Below the pieces are notes generated by a model. That model made no database searches. It saw nothing but the letters and a program-made list of their open reading frames with translations, and had not been told where the DNA came from. Positions 54,994 through 63,867 of a stretch of DNA of 64,000 nt are shown here, in pieces; the stretch's first letter is position 1; each line of letters begins with the position of its first letter. The DNA lies in assembly GCF_014646195.1 (NCBI RefSeq), contig NZ_BMMZ01000001.1, forward strand, positions 558,001-622,000. Reading direction: 5' to 3'. The position numbers and the translations under genes were made by a program. The DNA is from Microlunatus endophyticus (GTDB lineage Bacteria > Actinomycetota > Actinomycetes > Propionibacteriales > Propionibacteriaceae).

Positions 54994-55824
54994 TTACGTG
55001 CAGGGAATGTGCTTCGGCGGATTCTTGGATGCGTCCGGCTTGAAGTCGGCCGGACCGAAGTTGTTGTCCAGCGCCTTCTGCCAGGACCCGTCGTCGACCA
55101 TCTTGTCCAGGGCGTCGTCGATCTTGTTGCACAGCTCGGTGTCGCCCTTCTTGATGCCGATGCCGTAGTTCTCCTCGGTGAACGGCTTGCCGACCACCTT
55201 CAACTTGCCCTTGTACTGCTCCTGTGCCGCGTATCCGGCCAGGATGGTGTTGTCGGTCGTCATCGCGTCGAGGGTGCCGTTGATGATCGGGTCGACGCAC
55301 TTGGAGTAGGTGTCGTATTCCTGCAGCTGCACCTTGTCGGCGAATTTCTCCTTGACAGTCGCCGCCGAGGTGGAGCCGGTCACCGAGCAGAGCTTCTTGC
55401 CGTTCAGGCTGTCCGGTCCGGTGATCGAATTGTCGTCGGCACGGACCAGGAGGTCCTGACCCGCGATCAGGTACGGCCCGGCGAACGACACCTTCTGCTT
55501 GCGCTCGTCGGTGATCGAGTAGCTCGCGATCACCATCTTGACCTGGCCGCTCTGAAGCAGGGTCTCCCGTTGCGCCGAGGGGGACTCCTTGAAGGTGACC
55601 TTGTCGTAGCCGAGGGCCTTGGCGACGTAGTTGGCGACGTCGACGTCGAAGCCCTTGTAGTCGGACCCGACCTGCTGACCGATCCCCGGCTGGTCGAATT
55701 TGATGCCGATCGTGATCGAGTTGCTGTCGTCGCCACCGGCGGAGTTGTCGCTGGCACAGGCGGCCAGTGAGATCGCGAGCAACGATGTCGCCGCGGCTGC
55801 GGCGACCTTGTTGGTGGTGCGCAT
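54994..55824 (-). CDS. gluB: Glutamate-binding lipoprotein GluB
   Basis: A 276-residue family 3 solute-binding protein. The signal peptide ends in a lipobox SLAACAS, so it is attached to the outer leaflet of the membrane. Family motifs are FDVDVANYVAKALGY, SYSITDERKQKVSFAGPYL and the ligand-binding stretch TGSTSAATVKE. It captures glutamate or aspartate. The ATG is 17 bases after the gluA stop on the minus strand with AAAGGTAG upstream. Confidence 0.92.
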   Translation of the reverse strand: MRTTNKVAAAAATSLLAISLAACASDNSAGGDDSNSITIGIKFDQPGIGQQVGSDYKGFDVDVANYVAKALGYDKVTFKESPSAQRETLLQSGQVKMVIASYSITDERKQKVSFAGPYLIAGQDLLVRADDNSITGPDSLNGKKLCSVTGSTSAATVKEKFADKVQLQEYDTYSKCVDPIINGTLDAMTTDNTILAGYAAQEQYKGKLKVVGKPFTEENYGIGIKKGDTELCNKIDDALDKMVDDGSWQKALDNNFGPADFKPDASKNPPKHIPCT

Positions 55825-55841
55825 TGGAGTTGATCTACCTT

Positions 55842-56639
55842 TCAGTGGGTCAGAATCTTGCTCAGGAAGTCCTTCGCCCTGGCAGTGGTCGGACTGGTGA
55901 AGAAGGCTTCCGGCGCCGCTTCCTCGAGGATCTCGCCGTCGGCCATGAAGACGACCCGGTCGGCGGCGGTGCGGGCAAAACCCATCTCGTGCGTGACGAC
56001 GATCATGGTCATGCCCTGTTGTGCGAGCTGGATCATGACATCCAGCACTTCGTTGATCATCTCCGGGTCGAGTGCCGAGGTGGGCTCGTCGAACAGGATC
56101 ACCTTGGGATCCATGGCCAACGCCCGGGCGATGGCCACCCGCTGTTGCTGGCCGCCGGAGAGCTGGGCGGGGTATTTCTCCGCCTGGTTGCCGACGCCGA
56201 CCCGGTTGAGCAGCTCCATGCCGTGTGCACGAGCCTCCTGTTTGCTCTTCCTGCGCACCCGTACAGGGCCGAGCGTGACGTTCTCCAAGATCGTCTTGTG
56301 GGCGAACAGGTTGAACTGCTGGAAAACCATCCCGACATCGGCGCGGAGCCTGGCCAGCGCTTTTCCCTCGCTCGGCAGGGGAGACCCGTCGATCATGATG
56401 CCGCCGGACTGGATGGTCTCCAGCCGGTTGATGGAACGACACAAGGTCGACTTGCCGGATCCCGACGGGCCGATCACGACGACGACCTCGCCGCGACCGA
56501 CGGTCAGGTTGATGTTCTTGAGGACATGAAGGTCACCGAAGTACTTGTCGACGTCGGTGAGCACCACGAGCGGCTCGCCGACAGCGACCGACGTATGCGG
56601 CGTCGGCAGCAGGTCATCGGCCGGGTTGGACTCGGTCAT
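55842..56639 (-). CDS. gluA: Glutamate ABC transporter ATP-binding protein GluA
   Basis: A 265-residue polar amino-acid ATPase: Walker [10 protein letters not shown] near residue 55, [12 protein letters not shown], signature [10 protein letters not shown], Walker [14 protein letters not shown] and H-loop [10 protein letters not shown] hydrophilic N-terminal extension of about 25 residues precedes the domain. First gene of gluABCD; the ATG lies seven bases after a -10 box and has no Shine-Dalgarno, so the operon mRNA is probably leaderless. Confidence 0.93.
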   Translation of the reverse strand: MTESNPADDLLPTPHTSVAVGEPLVVLTDVDKYFGDLHVLKNINLTVGRGEVVVVIGPSGSGKSTLCRSINRLETIQSGGIMIDGSPLPSEGKALARLRADVGMVFQQFNLFAHKTILENVTLGPVRVRRKSKQEARAHGMELLNRVGVGNQAEKYPAQLSGGQQQRVAIARALAMDPKVILFDEPTSALDPEMINEVLDVMIQLAQQGMTMIVVTHEMGFARTAADRVVFMADGEILEEAAPEAFFTSPTTARAKDFLSKILTH

Positions 56640-56646
56640 AGCGCTG

Positions 56647-56652
56647 ACCCTA
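56647..56652 (-). promoter_or_regulatory. -10 box of gluABCD (leaderless arrangement)
   Basis: Minus-strand TAGGGT lies seven bases before the gluA ATG. Further upstream, TTCGGT-TGGT-ACCGAA (56710-56725) is an inverted repeat about 60 bases before the start and could be an operator. Confidence 0.45.
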
Positions 56653-56800
56653 GACGAGCAGCGTCAGCAAGGCCGACATATTGGTGTTGAGATTCGGTTA
56701 CGACACAAGTTCGGTTGGTACCGAAGCGGAGATTGTGACAAGGCAACCCTGGGGCTGCTCCGCACACAGACGCCAGGGCTGCCGAGGGCTCCCGGCTGGC

Positions 56801-57718
56801 TCAGCGACCCGAGACGCCCCAGCTGCCCTCGTACACGTCACCCGGGTGCAGGACCACCAGACCGGTCGCGGTCACCTCGGTGTTGAATGCGTCGGGACCG
56901 CAGGTCATCGGCTCGATCGCGATGCCGAGGTCGCGGCGGTCGTCGCCGGTGTAGATCTGTGTCCACTGGTGCGAGCCGTCGGCCCAGATGGTTGTCCGGC
57001 GGTCGCCGAGTGCCAGTTCGATTCGCCAGACGCCCTGGTCGTCGGTGGCCAGATCAGTGAAGGCCGTGTCCAGGTTGCGGGCGCCGAGCGGCGAACCGTC
57101 ACGCAGGTCCTCGGGCAGGCCGTCGACCGGCCGTACCGCGACCGGCAGCAGCCGGTCGTCGACGTCCAGGTAGGAAACGGCAGGCACGGTGAGCTCGATC
57201 TCGTCCACGCTCTGCTCCCCGACGGTGAAATACGGGTGGGCGGCGTAGCCGAACGGCACGGTCCGATCGCCGGTGTTCTTCGCCTGTACCGTGACGCTCA
57301 GCCCGTCGGCCGAGAGCCGGTGGGTGATGGTCGCCAGCAAGGTGGTGTCCCAGCCCTTCTGCGGGAAGACGGTGATCTGCTGGACGACCGTGTCGTCGGT
57401 GTGGCTGACCAGTTCCCACCCCGACCAGCGCACCAGACCGTGGATCGCGTTGTGCCGCTCCGGCTCGCTGAGCGGCAGGTCGTACTCGGTGCCCTCGAAG
57501 ACGTAGCGTCCGTCCCGGATCCGGTTCGGCCAGGGCAGCAGTTGCTGACCGTGCCCGCCGGAGATCCGGTCCCCGGGCCCGAATCCGGCCAGGATGTCGC
57601 GGCCGTCGACACTCAGGTGCCGCAAGGTTGCACCCACCTCGGTGACCACGGCACGGTACGGGCCACTGCTGATCTCGTACTGCTGTCCGGTGGGGCTGCT
57701 GGTGGCGCTGGCGGTCAT
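56801..57718 (-). CDS. Aldose 1-epimerase family protein
   Basis: A 305-residue galactose mutarotase-like protein that interconverts alpha and beta anomers of hexoses. Visible signatures are LLPWPNRIRDGRY near 75, NAIHGLVRW near 103 with a substrate His, the catalytic AAHPYF near 175 and CGPDAFN near the C-terminus; the catalytic Glu is likely in AIEPMTCGPD. The layout matches the bacterial YihR/Lactococcus-like branch. The ATG at 57718 lies seven bases after TAGAGT. Three tandem 13-bp repeats cover the promoter. Confidence 0.88.
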   Translation of the reverse strand: MTASATSSPTGQQYEISSGPYRAVVTEVGATLRHLSVDGRDILAGFGPGDRISGGHGQQLLPWPNRIRDGRYVFEGTEYDLPLSEPERHNAIHGLVRWSGWELVSHTDDTVVQQITVFPQKGWDTTLLATITHRLSADGLSVTVQAKNTGDRTVPFGYAAHPYFTVGEQSVDEIELTVPAVSYLDVDDRLLPVAVRPVDGLPEDLRDGSPLGARNLDTAFTDLATDDQGVWRIELALGDRRTTIWADGSHQWTQIYTGDDRRDLGIAIEPMTCGPDAFNTEVTATGLVVLHPGDVYEGSWGVSGR

Positions 57719-57730
57719 GACCGTGACTCT

Positions 57731-57769
57731 ATCCGTGAGCGACATCCGTGAGCGACATCCGTGAGCGAC
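57731..57769. repeat. Three tandem 13-bp repeats upstream of the epimerase
   Basis: ATCCGTGAGCGAC is repeated three times without interruption, beginning at the -10 box of the epimerase promoter (TAGAGT on the minus strand, 57731-57726) and covering the -35 region. It may be an array of protein-binding iterons or a slippage product. Confidence 0.75.
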
Positions 57770-57849
57770 GGTGTCCTCGACTCCGGCCAATGACCCGATC
57801 GTGCGCGTGATTCCCCGCTCGGGGTACCTGCGGATTACCCTTGGCGATC

Positions 57850-59382
57850 ATGTCGGTGGATATTCAGGCGGACGCGCGGACGTACCAGATCCGTACCCAC
57901 GGCTGCCAGATGAACGTGCACGACTCCGAGCGGCTCGCCGGCCTGCTCGAGGAGGCCGGCTATCGGCCATCGACCGGTGACGAGGCCGATGTCGTGGTCT
58001 TCAACACCTGCGCGGTGCGGGAGAACGCCGACAACCGTCTGTACGGCAATCTGGGCCAGCTGCTGGCCGTCAAGAAGGTCAATCCCGGTATGCAGATAGC
58101 CGTCGGCGGCTGCCTCGCGCAGAAGGACCGCGGCCGGATCACCGAGAAGGCGCCCTGGGTCGACGTGGTCTTCGGCACCCACAACATCGGTCAACTGCCG
58201 CGACTGCTGGAGCGCGCCCGGATCGAGCAGGAGGCCCAGGTCGAGATCGCCGAATCCCTCGAGCGATTCCCGTCCACCCTGCCGACCCGACGCGATTCCG
58301 CCTATTCGGCCTGGGTGTCGGTCAGCGTCGGTTGCAACAACACCTGCACGTTCTGCATCGTGCCCGCGCTGCGTGGCAAGGAGACCGATCGCCGCCCCGG
58401 CGACATCCTGGCCGAGATCAGGATGCTGGTCGATCAGGGAGTCCAGGAGATCACCCTGCTGGGCCAGAACGTGAACGCGTACGGGGTCGAGTTCCGAGAC
58501 CGTGAGGCGTTCAGCAAGCTGCTGCGGGCCTGCGGCGACATCGACGGTCTGGAGCGGGTCCGGTTCACCTCGCCGCACCCCAAGGACTTCACCGCCGACG
58601 TGATCGCGGCGATGGCCGAGACGCCGAATGTGATGCCGCAGCTGCACATGCCGCTGCAGTCGGGTTCGGATTCGATCTTGAAGTCGATGCGCCGGTCCTA
58701 CCGCAGCGAGAAGTACCTGAAGATCATCTCCGATGTCCGGGAAGCGATGCCGGATGCGGCGATCACCACCGACATCATCGTCGGCTTTCCAGGGGAGACC
58801 GAACGGGATTTCCTGGACACCATGGAGGTCGTACGGCAGTCGCGCTTCGCCAGCGCCTTCACCTTCCAGTATTCGATCCGGCCCGGCACGCCGGCGGCCA
58901 CGATGGCCGACCAGGTGCCGGCCGAGGTCGTCCAGGAACGCTACGAGCGCCTGGTCGACCTGGTCAACGACATCTCCTGGGCCGAGAACCGCAACCTCGA
59001 AGGTCAGCGGGTCGAGGTGATGTTCGCCGATGGCGAGGGCCGCAAGGATTCAGCGACCCACCGGATGTCGGGGCGGGCTCAGGACAACCGCCTCGTGCAC
59101 GTCGCGGTCGGTGACGATCCTGGTCTCGCTCCGCGGCCCGGAGACATCGGCGAGGTGATCATCACCCACGCCGCTCCGCACCATCTCAACGCCGATGCGC
59201 AGGACGGTGGTTCGGCGTTGATCACCTTGCGACGGACCCGCGGCGGAGACGCCTGGCAGGCGCGTCAGCAGGCTGACGACGATCAGCTCAGCGGTCATGG
59301 GTCGGCAGTCAGTCTCGGGATGCCGACGATCGGCGTGCCCGCGCCGCTGCCGGCCGCCGCGGCCTGCGCGATCACCGACTGA
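57850..59382 (+). CDS. miaB: tRNA-2-methylthio-N6-dimethylallyladenosine synthase
   Basis: MiaB is a radical-SAM methylthiotransferase acting on isopentenyl-A37 of tRNAs. The 510-residue protein has the N-terminal cluster Cys in [21 protein letters not shown] and GGCLAQKD, the radical SAM motif CNNTCTFC near residue 160, [12 protein letters not shown], and a TRAM domain. A Gly/Ala-rich C-terminal tail of about 50 residues follows. It precedes miaA, which makes its substrate. A -10 TACCCT (57836-57841) lies eight bases before the ATG. Confidence 0.95.
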   Translation: MSVDIQADARTYQIRTHGCQMNVHDSERLAGLLEEAGYRPSTGDEADVVVFNTCAVRENADNRLYGNLGQLLAVKKVNPGMQIAVGGCLAQKDRGRITEKAPWVDVVFGTHNIGQLPRLLERARIEQEAQVEIAESLERFPSTLPTRRDSAYSAWVSVSVGCNNTCTFCIVPALRGKETDRRPGDILAEIRMLVDQGVQEITLLGQNVNAYGVEFRDREAFSKLLRACGDIDGLERVRFTSPHPKDFTADVIAAMAETPNVMPQLHMPLQSGSDSILKSMRRSYRSEKYLKIISDVREAMPDAAITTDIIVGFPGETERDFLDTMEVVRQSRFASAFTFQYSIRPGTPAATMADQVPAEVVQERYERLVDLVNDISWAENRNLEGQRVEVMFADGEGRKDSATHRMSGRAQDNRLVHVAVGDDPGLAPRPGDIGEVIITHAAPHHLNADAQDGGSALITLRRTRGGDAWQARQQADDDQLSGHGSAVSLGMPTIGVPAPLPAAAACAITD

Positions 59383-59493
59383 GCAGCCAGACCGATCGCC
59401 GCGGTCCGACGGCGCCGTGATCACCCCCGGCCGTCCCAGATGTGACAGCGCCGCAGACGCTGCTCGCCGGAGATGACCCGGGGCTCGGCGATG

Positions 59494-60036
59494 ATGGACG
59501 CCATGGGCGAGATCAGCGGCTTCGACTGGTGGTTCCGGGACCGGGACTACGTGCTGCGGGAGAATCTGGAATCCCTGGAGGCGAGCTCCGCGGCGGCGGC
59601 CAGCCGTAGTGCCCGACTGTCCAGCCAGCTGTCCCAGCTGCAGGGCAGCCTGGAGCATCGGCTGAACGCACTGTCCTCGGCCTTCGACGCCTATGTGCAG
59701 CTGGGCGATGTCCGCGAGCAGCTGGCCGCCTTCAGCGAGGCGGCGACGATCCGCCGCGAGGCACTGGTCGCGATCGGTGACCTCGGCGACGGCAGGCCGG
59801 CAACCCCGGTGGACGACCGCGGCACCGACTACTGGGTGGCCGCCGCCACCAACGCCATGATCGCCAGGATCTCTGGTGCACCCGACGCGGCCGGGGCGGC
59901 AGCCGTCTCCGGCGCCGAGCCGGAGGCCCGGCTGTTCCTGGTGGCAGCGGCAGGGGCGCTGGGCCACGGAGCCGAGGTCGCACACGCGCTGCCGGCCCTG
60001 CTGCACAGCGAGGACGGCAGGCTCGATGATCATTAA
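59494..60036 (+). CDS. Unknown protein, N-terminal part of an interrupted gene
   Basis: About 180 codons reading DAMGEISGFDWWFRDRDY, then a coiled coil (residues about 20-70, ENLESLEASSAAAASRSARL and LSQLQGSLEHRLNAL) and an Ala-rich helical domain. It stops at TAA (60034-60036), yet the same frame continues at once with sequence of the same character (RDLWQAVVRGDFGP) into the next entry. The two are probably one gene of about 525 codons split by a nonsense change; CAA to TAA would explain it. Function unknown. Starts at 59491, 59494 and 59503 are all possible. Confidence 0.6.
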   Translation: MDAMGEISGFDWWFRDRDYVLRENLESLEASSAAAASRSARLSSQLSQLQGSLEHRLNALSSAFDAYVQLGDVREQLAAFSEAATIRREALVAIGDLGDGRPATPVDDRGTDYWVAAATNAMIARISGAPDAAGAAAVSGAEPEARLFLVAAAGALGHGAEVAHALPALLHSEDGRLDDH

Positions 60037-60096
60037 CGCGACCTGTGGCAGGCGGTCGTCCGGGGTGACTTCGGCCCAGGGCTGATCGGTACCGTA

Positions 60097-61068
60097 TTGG
60101 CCGGCTGGCATGATCAACTCGCGGCCGCCGGCGAGTCCGACTGGTGGAACTGGGCCACCGACCGGGGCGCCGCGGCCGGTCAGGATGGGATCGACTGGAT
60201 CCTCGGGCAGGCGCAGGATCGGAGCACTCCGGCGGACCAGCCGCCGGCCGTCCCGGGCGATGATCAACCGGCCGCCGGCGGCAGCCTGCGTGGCCTGGTA
60301 CTGGAGTTGATCAATTCCGGTTTCGGCGACGAGAAAGCCCTGCTGGCGACCGCACGCAGCCTGCGGGCACGGATCGAGAATCCCGGCGCTCCCGTTGCCA
60401 CCAACAACGATCAGCCGGTCGGCGTCGGGGCGGTCGAAGTCGTCCGATCCACCTACCTCAGCGTGCAGGACCCCGATACGAGGGCGGTGATCTTCGCCGC
60501 ACTCCTGCCGTTCCTTGCCGCGGCGGCGGAGGCACAGGCACCGCGGTTGCTGTCCCAGGAACCAGCAGTGGTGACGGTCCGGCTGGCCGGCCGTTCGGTC
60601 GGCGTCACCGCGACCGGGCCGGATCCCGCGGCGCTGCGCGCAGCGAGCGGACCGGCCGAGCAGTGGTCGGATCCCGCGGAATCCAAGCCCGGCTTGTATG
60701 CGTTCACCGTTGTCGCCATCGCCTGTGCCGTGATCGGGATCGTGCTGATCCTGATCGGCGTGGTGGTCTGGCTGGCGGTGATCCTACTGCTCGCGGCGGT
60801 GGTGACCGGGATCCTCGCGATCCGAGCGCTCCGCGCGGGTCGGCAGCAGGAGGAGGGGCGGCAACTGGCGGCCGCGGACCGGGATCGGACGATCAGTGAG
60901 GCGAAGGAGCGCGCCGGTCAGATCGACCAGGCGCAGCGTGAGGCGACCCGCAAGACTGCTGACCAGCTCGACCGGATCCGCCTGCTGGTGTCCGAACAGG
61001 CGCCGCAGGGCGAACCGGCCGTTCCAGCCGAGCAGGCAGACCAGCGGATCGCCGGGTCGATCGGCTGA
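60097..61068 (+). CDS. Unknown membrane protein, C-terminal part of an interrupted gene
   Basis: In the same frame as the previous entry, after the TAA. The first usable start is a TTG at 60097 with no good ribosome binding site, which speaks against an independent gene. The product has a helical region with SDWWNWATDRG (echoing the WW motif of the first half), two membrane helices around residues 205-250, and a charged coiled coil at the end (DRDRTISEAKERAGQIDQAQ). It looks like a membrane-tethered scaffold or stress protein; no family is recognised. Confidence 0.55.
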   Translation: MAGWHDQLAAAGESDWWNWATDRGAAAGQDGIDWILGQAQDRSTPADQPPAVPGDDQPAAGGSLRGLVLELINSGFGDEKALLATARSLRARIENPGAPVATNNDQPVGVGAVEVVRSTYLSVQDPDTRAVIFAALLPFLAAAAEAQAPRLLSQEPAVVTVRLAGRSVGVTATGPDPAALRAASGPAEQWSDPAESKPGLYAFTVVAIACAVIGIVLILIGVVVWLAVILLLAAVVTGILAIRALRAGRQQEEGRQLAAADRDRTISEAKERAGQIDQAQREATRKTADQLDRIRLLVSEQAPQGEPAVPAEQADQRIAGSIG

Positions 61069-61092
61069 CCGACCCGGCGACGTACGGCGGTG

Positions 61093-61278
61093 CTACTCGC
61101 CGTCGTCCTTGAGGTACTCGTCCGCCTTGTCCTTGGCGATGTCGGCGCCCTTGTCGATCTGTTCGGTGTATTCGCCGCCGGTCTTGTCGTCGGCGAGGTC
61201 GGCGGCCTTGTCGACCGCGCCGTCGACTGCTTCCGGTTTGCGGCCGAGGAGATCCTTGGCCCTGTCGAAGATACCCAT
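61093..61278 (-). CDS. Rv0909/MT0933-like small antitoxin-family protein
   Basis: A 61-residue, highly charged helical protein starting MGIFDRAKDLLGRKPEAVDG and containing DKAADLADDKTGG and EQIDKGADIAKDKADEYL. This matches the actinobacterial family annotated as Rv0909-type antitoxins, whose members often stand alone. No toxin gene is adjacent, so a role in toxin neutralisation is doubtful. The ATG has AGGAG at good spacing. It is divergent from miaA. Confidence 0.8.
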   Translation of the reverse strand: MGIFDRAKDLLGRKPEAVDGAVDKAADLADDKTGGEYTEQIDKGADIAKDKADEYLKDDGE

Positions 61279-61382
61279 GACACGCTCCTGCCTGCTGGGA
61301 TTGACCCAGGGGCGTCCGGCGTGGCGTCCCTGACACCAGCCATACTTGCCCATTGCGAGTGATAGCGGAAGGTGCATCGGCT

Positions 61383-62348
61383 GTGCAGCAAGGGACCCAA
61401 CCCAACCCGACGGGCATCCTGGTGCCGGTGCTGGTGGGCGCGACGGCGTCGGGGAAGACCTCGCTGGCCGTGCGGCTGGCCCAGCGGCTGACGGCCGACG
61501 ATCGCCCGGCGGAGATCGTCAACGCCGACGCCATGCTGATCTATCGCGGTATGGACATCGGCACGGCCAAACCGTCGGTGGCCGAACGGGGCGGCGTACG
61601 CCATCACCTGATCGACATCCTGGACGTCACCCAGACCGCTTCGGTCGCAGAATTCCAGGCCCGTGCCCGGGACGCGATCGCGGACTGCCGGCGGCGCGGC
61701 GTGGTCCCCGTGGTGGTCGGCGGATCAGCGCTGTACGTACGGGCGGTTGTCGACCGGTTCGAATTCCCCGGCACTGATCCGGTCGTACGGGGCCGTCTTG
61801 AGGACGAGCTCGCCCGGATCGGTCCCGAGGCGTTGCACCGACGCCTCGGCGAAGTCGATCCGCCGGCGGCGGCAACCATCGAGCCCGGCAATGGCCGGCG
61901 GATCGTACGTGCTTTGGAAGTGATCGAGCTGACCGGCACTGCGTACGCTGCCCGGCTGCCCGAGCACACCTACGCCCTGGACGGCGTCGTGCAGATCGGT
62001 CTGGACGTGCCGAGACCGGTGCTGGACCAGCGGATCGCCGACCGGGTGCAGCAGATGTGGAGCGCCGGATTCGTGGACGAGGTCCGCCGGCTCGAGCGTG
62101 CAGGGCTGCGGGACGGCGTGACGGCCAGCCGCGGGCTGGGCTATCGGCAGATCCTGGACTTCCTGGACGGCATGATCACCGAGGCCGAAGCCAGGGATCG
62201 TACGATCGCGGCGACCCGGAGATTCGCCCGACGCCAGGACGGCTGGTTCCGCAAGGATCCGCGGATCAGCTGGTTCGATCCGGACGACGACCGGCTCGTC
62301 GATGCAGTGGCAGCGCTGCTGGCCCGGCCGGAGCGCTCAGATGGATGA
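61383..62348 (+). CDS. miaA: tRNA dimethylallyltransferase
   Basis: MiaA attaches the dimethylallyl group to A37 of tRNAs reading U-initial codons; MiaB then thiomethylates it. The 321-residue protein has Walker A VGATASGKTSLA near residue 18, NADAMLIYRGMDIGTAKPS, the GGSALYVRAVVD stretch, RRIVRALEVIELTG and RQDGWFRKD. GTG 61383 is preferred because GGAAGG lies ten bases before it; TTG 61353 and GTG 61359 are in frame too. The stop overlaps dapF. Confidence 0.94.
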   Translation: MQQGTQPNPTGILVPVLVGATASGKTSLAVRLAQRLTADDRPAEIVNADAMLIYRGMDIGTAKPSVAERGGVRHHLIDILDVTQTASVAEFQARARDAIADCRRRGVVPVVVGGSALYVRAVVDRFEFPGTDPVVRGRLEDELARIGPEALHRRLGEVDPPAAATIEPGNGRRIVRALEVIELTGTAYAARLPEHTYALDGVVQIGLDVPRPVLDQRIADRVQQMWSAGFVDEVRRLERAGLRDGVTASRGLGYRQILDFLDGMITEAEARDRTIAATRRFARRQDGWFRKDPRISWFDPDDDRLVDAVAALLARPERSDG

Positions 62349-63216
62349 TCGTCGGGTCGGCTGGCACACTGGAGCTGTGGCCAGCAGTCGATCGATCGGT
62401 TTCGCCAAGGGGCACGGGACTGAGAACGATTTCGTGATCATCGCCGACCCTGAGGGCGAACTGAAGTTGTCCGACGACGACGTTGCCTTCATCTGTGATC
62501 GCCGGGCCGGGATCGGCGCCGACGGCGTGCTGCGTGTCGTGAGGTCGCAGTACGTCCCCGACTGGGGCGGTGACCAGGACCTGTGGTTCATGGACTACCG
62601 CAACCACGACGGCTCGACCGCCGAGATGTGCGGCAACGGGGTCCGGGTCTTCGCACGCTATCTGATCGAGAACGGGTTGGCTGACGGCCCCATGATCAAC
62701 ATTGCGACCCGGGATGGCGTGAAGCCGACCGAAGCGCTGGGCGACGGCCGATACCGGGTGGCCATGGGTCCGGTGATCGTCGACCAGCCGGAGGTGGCAG
62801 TTCAGCCTGCAGGGCTTGAGATGCCGTTGCCTGCGCGTGCTGCCGACGTCGGCAACCCGCATGCGGTGTCCTTCGTCGATGATCTTGAGAAGCTGGACCT
62901 GCGGACGGCTCCGACCTGGTCGCCGGTCTTGCGCTTCCCGGACGGGGTCAACCTGGAATTCGTCCGGCGGATCGGCCCGCGACACATCGCGATGCGGGTG
63001 TTCGAGCGCGGATCCGGCGAGACTCGCTCCTGCGGCACCGGCACCTGCGCGGCTGCTGCTGCCGCGGCCGTCGAGGCGGGCCAGACAGAACGCCCGGTCA
63101 GCTATCGCGTCGACGTACCGGGCGGAACGGTCGAGGTCGAGCTGCATGATCACCAGAGCTATCTGACGGGGCCGGCCGTGATCATCGCCACCGGCGAGTT
63201 GATCTTGCCGGGGTGA
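62341..63216 (+). CDS. dapF: Diaminopimelate epimerase
   Basis: DapF converts LL- to meso-diaminopimelate for lysine and peptidoglycan. FAKGHGTENDFVII near the N-terminus, DGSTAEMCGNGVRVFARYL with one active Cys, GNPHAVSFV, and SCGTGTCAAAAAA with the second active Cys are all present. The ATG at 62341 overlaps miaA by 8 bp and has GGAG upstream (291 residues); the GTG at 62377 is a shorter alternative that would begin just before the conserved sequence. Order miaA-dapF-hflX is conserved in actinobacteria. Confidence 0.94.
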   Translation: MDDRRVGWHTGAVASSRSIGFAKGHGTENDFVIIADPEGELKLSDDDVAFICDRRAGIGADGVLRVVRSQYVPDWGGDQDLWFMDYRNHDGSTAEMCGNGVRVFARYLIENGLADGPMINIATRDGVKPTEALGDGRYRVAMGPVIVDQPEVAVQPAGLEMPLPARAADVGNPHAVSFVDDLEKLDLRTAPTWSPVLRFPDGVNLEFVRRIGPRHIAMRVFERGSGETRSCGTGTCAAAAAAAVEAGQTERPVSYRVDVPGGTVEVELHDHQSYLTGPAVIIATGELILPG

Positions 63217-63244
63217 CACCCGAAGGGCCGTAGGATCGGCCACC

Positions 63245-63655
63245 ATGACACAACCGCCGGGCCAGCAACCGTGGCCTGCACCCACCGGACAGCTGGTGCT
63301 GAATCTCGAGTCGACCTGGGGCAGCAGGTCGATGATCACCCCGCAGCTGCGGATCAACGGCCAGTCGGCCCCGGTGCGCTGGGGACATAACGAGATCCCG
63401 GTATTTCCCGGGCGGCTGGACGTCGAGATCACGTGCACCTATCTGTGGGAGTACGGACGCGCTCGCGACACTGTGCCGGTGAACCCCGACAGCCGGGTCG
63501 AGGTCTACTACTCGTCGCCGTACTTCACCTTCCTCTCGGGTCGGATCGGTCCGGTCCCGCAGCCGCACCGCGGCAAGCTGGCGCTCTGGCTGCTGCTGAT
63601 CGGTCTCGCGATCGTGGTCGTGCTGGTCATCATCGGCGCCATCGCCGGCTCGTAG
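63245..63655 (+). CDS. Membrane-anchored protein of unknown function
   Basis: A 136-residue protein: a Gln/Pro-rich tail, a beta-rich domain of about 85 residues (QLVLNLESTWGSRSM, then WGHNEIPVFPGRLDVEI and VEVYYSSPYFTF), and one C-terminal membrane helix (LWLLLIGLAIVVVLVIIGAI). The layout suggests a tail-anchored domain facing the cytosol. I recognise no named family, though similar short proteins with the same domain-plus-helix layout exist in propionibacteria. TAGGAT (63231-63236) lies eight bases before the ATG. Confidence 0.7.
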   Translation: MTQPPGQQPWPAPTGQLVLNLESTWGSRSMITPQLRINGQSAPVRWGHNEIPVFPGRLDVEITCTYLWEYGRARDTVPVNPDSRVEVYYSSPYFTFLSGRIGPVPQPHRGKLALWLLLIGLAIVVVLVIIGAIAGS

Positions 63656-63670
63656 CGGCTCGGACGGATG

Positions 63671-63720
63671 GCCGATCGTCCGCCGCTCGCCCGCTGAAGT
63701 GCCGATCGCCCGCCGCTCGC
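63671..63720. repeat. Two near-identical 20-bp direct repeats
   Basis: GCCGATCGTCCGCCGCTCGC at 63671-63690 recurs at 63701-63720 with one change. The pair lies between the membrane-protein gene and hflX; a G/C-rich hairpin TCCGCC/GGCGGA follows. It may mark termination or be a slippage product. Confidence 0.5.
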
Positions 63721-63867
63721 GGATTGTCCGCCGCCGGCGGATGGGCCATGGAAGTGGTGACAACGGGAGTTCGTGGTCGGTTTCGGCGCGGATCGGGCAG
63801 CGGCGGAGCAACTCTGTGGGTAAACCGGGTGCCACTGTTGGTGGGGCGTGCGAAACTGGAACCCAAC

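Noticed and set aside
61093..61278. Toxin-antitoxin module
   Set aside because: The small protein fits an antitoxin-named family, but the neighbours are an unknown membrane gene and miaA; no toxin-like ORF is adjacent.
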